Below are positions 61,225 through 63,003 of a stretch of DNA of 63,003 bases, piece by piece. Under the pieces are notes generated by a model, which made no database searches, was not told the origin of the DNA, and worked only from the letters and a program-made list of their open reading frames with translations. The translations under genes and the position numbers were made by a program. The stretch covers positions 1 to 63,003 of the forward strand of contig CALEMP010000130.1 of assembly GCA_937910685.1 (NCBI GenBank), read 5' to 3'. Position 1 is the stretch's first letter; each line of letters opens with the position of its first letter. The stretch is from an uncultured bacterium. Lineage in GTDB: Bacteria; Planctomycetota; UBA1135; GCA-002686595.

Positions 61225-62199
61225 CTAGCGCTTCTTGCGTTTAATGAGGTTTTCGGCGCGGTCTGCCAGGGAGGCACCGTCGAGGCCGTAGTGTCGAATC
61301 AAGTCAGGGGCCGGGCCGCTTTGGCCAAAGGAATCGTCCATGCCCACGAGGTCCATGGGTACCGGGTGATGGCGAACCACCGCTTGGGCAACCGCGTCGC
61401 CGAAGCCTCCGCGGATTTGATGTTCTTCGGCGGTCAAGATAGCTCCGCAGCGTTCGGCCGAATCCACGATTAGGTCCACATCGATCGGGTCGATGCACGC
61501 GAGGTTGACAACTCTCGCTTCAATGTTGCGACTTGCAAGAATGTCAGCAGCGATCAGGGCTTCGGCCAACTCGACGCCGCATGCGGCAATGCAAACATCG
61601 GATCCTTCCCGCAGGAGCGATCCACGTCCTAGTTCAAGGCGATAATCATCGCCAAAGATGACCGGGGTCGACGCACGGGAAAGGCGCACATAAACCGGTC
61701 CGGGGGTTTCATAGGCAAGGCGCACGGCCTCGGCCGTTTCCACGGAGTCCGCCGGAACAATGACTTTCATGTTGGGCAGCACGCGCATTAGCGTGATGTC
61801 CTCCAGCATTTGGTGGGACTTGCCGTCTTCGCCCACTGTCAGGCCCGCGTGGCTTGCGCAAATCTTGACGTTCATGCTGGGGACGCAGATCGTCTGGCGG
61901 ATGGGCTCCCAAGCCTTGCCCGTGGCGAACATGGCAAAGGAACTGGCGAACACGGTGCGCCCGCTGCAGGCCAAACCCGCGGCGGTGCCCATCATGTTGG
62001 ACTCGGCAACTCCGCAGTTGAAAAATCGATCCGGGTGTGCCTTGCGGAACACTGCGGTCTTGGTAGAACCGGAAAGATCCGCATCCAGGACGATTACGTC
62101 CTGATGCTGATTTCCAAGTTCGAGGAGGGCCTTGCCGTAGGCGGCTCGCGTGGCAATAAACTTGTCGGCGCCATCACTAAGAGGCGCGAGCTGGTGCAT
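61225..62199 (-). CDS. Transketolase, C-terminal half
   Basis: A 324-residue protein holding the pyrimidine-binding and C-terminal parts of transketolase. It has RAAYGKALLELG, DADLSGSTKT, FFNCGVAESNMMGTAAGLA and the pyrimidine-binding Glu in the GVAE turn. The last part has LTAEEHQIRGGFGDAVAQAVV. The start is the ATG at 62199 (MHQLAPLSD); ATG 62241 would add 14 residues of Pro-rich sequence. It ends two bases before the N-terminal half, so the C-terminal half is translated first, the reverse of the fused enzyme's domain order. Confidence 0.9.
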   Translation of the reverse strand: MHQLAPLSDGADKFIATRAAYGKALLELGNQHQDVIVLDADLSGSTKTAVFRKAHPDRFFNCGVAESNMMGTAAGLACSGRTVFASSFAMFATGKAWEPIRQTICVPSMNVKICASHAGLTVGEDGKSHQMLEDITLMRVLPNMKVIVPADSVETAEAVRLAYETPGPVYVRLSRASTPVIFGDDYRLELGRGSLLREGSDVCIAACGVELAEALIAADILASRNIEARVVNLACIDPIDVDLIVDSAERCGAILTAEEHQIRGGFGDAVAQAVVRHHPVPMDLVGMDDSFGQSGPAPDLIRHYGLDGASLADRAENLIKRKKR

Positions 62200-62574
62200 G
62201 GTCAACACAGGTGCTCTGGGTTCTCTGGGGGGAGATGGCATGGGGATCACGAAGGGGGGGTGTGACCTCCAGCCGGAGTGGAATGGCCCCGCCGGGACCG
62301 TTGTGAAAACAGTTTGTACAAGGGACTCGCCTCCGGGACAACGATCGAGACTGGGGAAGGGCGCACAAGTGGTGGGCAGCGGCCTGGAGAGCCCCCCCAG
62401 GAACGCCAGGCCTCACTGTCCCATCCGAGGGACAGGGAGCGTCCTCAAGGGGGTTGCCCGATCCACATGGGCCCCCTCAGGTGCTCTCGGGTTAGGATTT
62501 GGGTTCCCAGAGCGGTTGGCATGCCATTCGCACTTGGCTACCCCGTGAGCAAATCCCGCCCTAAGGAGGGCCCC
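62200..62574. other. Intergenic stretch between divergent genes
   Basis: About 375 bases between the split transketolase and the EF-hand gene hold no convincing gene. A perfect hairpin, CTGTCCC/GGGACAG with a six-base loop, lies at 62416-62435 and may be a leader element of the EF-hand gene. A ribosome binding site AAGGAGGG lies at 62562-62569. No clear promoter is visible. Confidence 0.5.
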
Positions 62575-63003
62575 ATGCAGAAATTCAACCAACTGATCAT
62601 CCTCGGACTCATCCTCGTCGGGGGCGCCCAAGCCCAGAGCAAGGGAGTCTCCCTCAAGAAGGTCCGCACGATCTTCAGTAAGGCCGATGCCAATCAGGAC
62701 GGCTTGCTGAACCGGGCGGAAGCCACGGCTGTAGGCATCCCTCAGCGGGACATGGTTCGCGTAGATGCGGACAAGAGCGGCGACCTTTCGGGGGAAGAGT
62801 TCGTCTTCTACTACAGCCAGCTCTTGACCCGTGCTGGGCGTGCTCCGGCGAAGGACCTCGAAGTGGAGGCCAAGCGCATCACCGATGCGAGGCGTGCCGC
62901 TAAGAAAAAAGCCCAGGAGCGCGTCGATCAAGCGCGTGCCGACAAGAAGGCCAAGGATCAGGGGCGTGCCGACGAGGCGCGGACTGACAGTAAGGCCAAG
63001 GAC
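62575..63003 (+). CDS. Secreted EF-hand protein (cut by window edge)
   Basis: The first 143 codons of a gene that runs off the right edge; it stays open to base 63003. The ATG at 62575 follows AAGGAGGG at the right spacing, the best start signal in this area. A signal peptide (QKFNQLIILGLILVGGAQAQ) precedes two EF-hand loops: DANQDGLLNRAE and DADKSGDLSGEE, both with acidic residues at positions 1, 3 and 12 for calcium. The rest is a Lys- and Ala-rich, highly charged helix (AKRITDARRAAKKKAQERV) likely to form a coiled coil. The long minus-strand open frame over it (62413-62931) is a shadow. Calcium binding outside the cell is likely; the role is not known. Confidence 0.85.
   Translation, partial: MQKFNQLIILGLILVGGAQAQSKGVSLKKVRTIFSKADANQDGLLNRAEATAVGIPQRDMVRVDADKSGDLSGEEFVFYYSQLLTRAGRAPAKDLEVEAKRITDARRAAKKKAQERVDQARADKKAKDQGRADEARTDSKAKD

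Noticed and set aside
62413..62931. A 172-codon minus-strand open frame at the right edge
   Set aside because: It lies over the plus-strand EF-hand gene, which has a signal peptide, two EF-hands and a strong ribosome binding site.
1..63003. CRISPR array, prophage, insertion sequence or rRNA genes
   Set aside because: No spaced direct repeats, transposase, integrase or phage proteins and no rRNA-like sequence seen on either strand.

Overview
The window is a GC-rich, gene-dense bacterial chromosome segment: about 57 protein genes, one tRNA, short intergenic gaps and no insertion sequences, prophage genes or CRISPR arrays. The gene style suggests a Planctomycetota-like, probably free-living, envelope-rich bacterium. 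The signs are a HEAT-repeat/VWA secreted protein, a matrixin ending in a domain with a W-Y-R-D-P motif, a TMTC-like membrane protein with TPR repeats, a secreted EF-hand protein, many starts without a Shine-Dalgarno sequence, and a VTC/DUF4956/CotH cluster. This placement is an inference from protein style, not from a marker gene.

Layout. 1-13183: the argS 5' end, an ABC-F ATPase, a TPR protein, pyrK, a large TMTC-like membrane protein, an SGNH lipoprotein, a TerC-type protein, a matrixin with a small secreted partner, and a polytopic membrane protein. 13246-18555 (+): mutY, a GT2 glycosyltransferase, a HEAT/VWA protein and a flippase-like membrane protein. 18521-22005 (-): two SGNH-type proteins flanking a polysaccharide flippase. 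22216-25253 (+): VTC polymerase, DUF4956 membrane protein and CotH kinase. 25296-29458: a methyltransferase, a DUF523 protein, a TPR-type exported protein, then a strong terminator followed by an ECF-type sigma factor with an overlapping partner gene. 29459-30073 has no gene but holds several hairpins. 30074-41606: ugd, tRNA-Val, a methyltransferase, a degenerate NtrC-like regulator with an orphan OmpR-type response regulator, a GT-C-like membrane protein, the thiI/cysteine desulfurase pair, a carboxypeptidase-regulatory-like protein and an HD hydrolase.

41730-56134 is one long plus-strand housekeeping run: tpiA, secG, yicC, gmk, coaC, coaB, ftsK, an ftsK-like gene without a motor, rimO, pgsA, pgpA, a SpoIIE-type phosphatase, mazG and priA. 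Many of these genes overlap by 1-11 bases, so they are probably co-transcribed in blocks. The opposing minus-strand run 56131-62199 holds carA, larB, tsaD, ctpA and a split transketolase. The window ends inside a secreted EF-hand protein.

The most unusual item is the gene at 48109-49734, directly after ftsK. It repeats the FtsK plan of four N-terminal membrane segments, a very acidic linker and a C-terminal gamma-type winged helix, but lacks the whole ATPase motor. Next is the NtrC-like regulator at 32864-34750, whose phospho-acceptor, Walker A, Walker B and GAFTGA positions are all changed while its Fis-type helix-turn-helix is kept.
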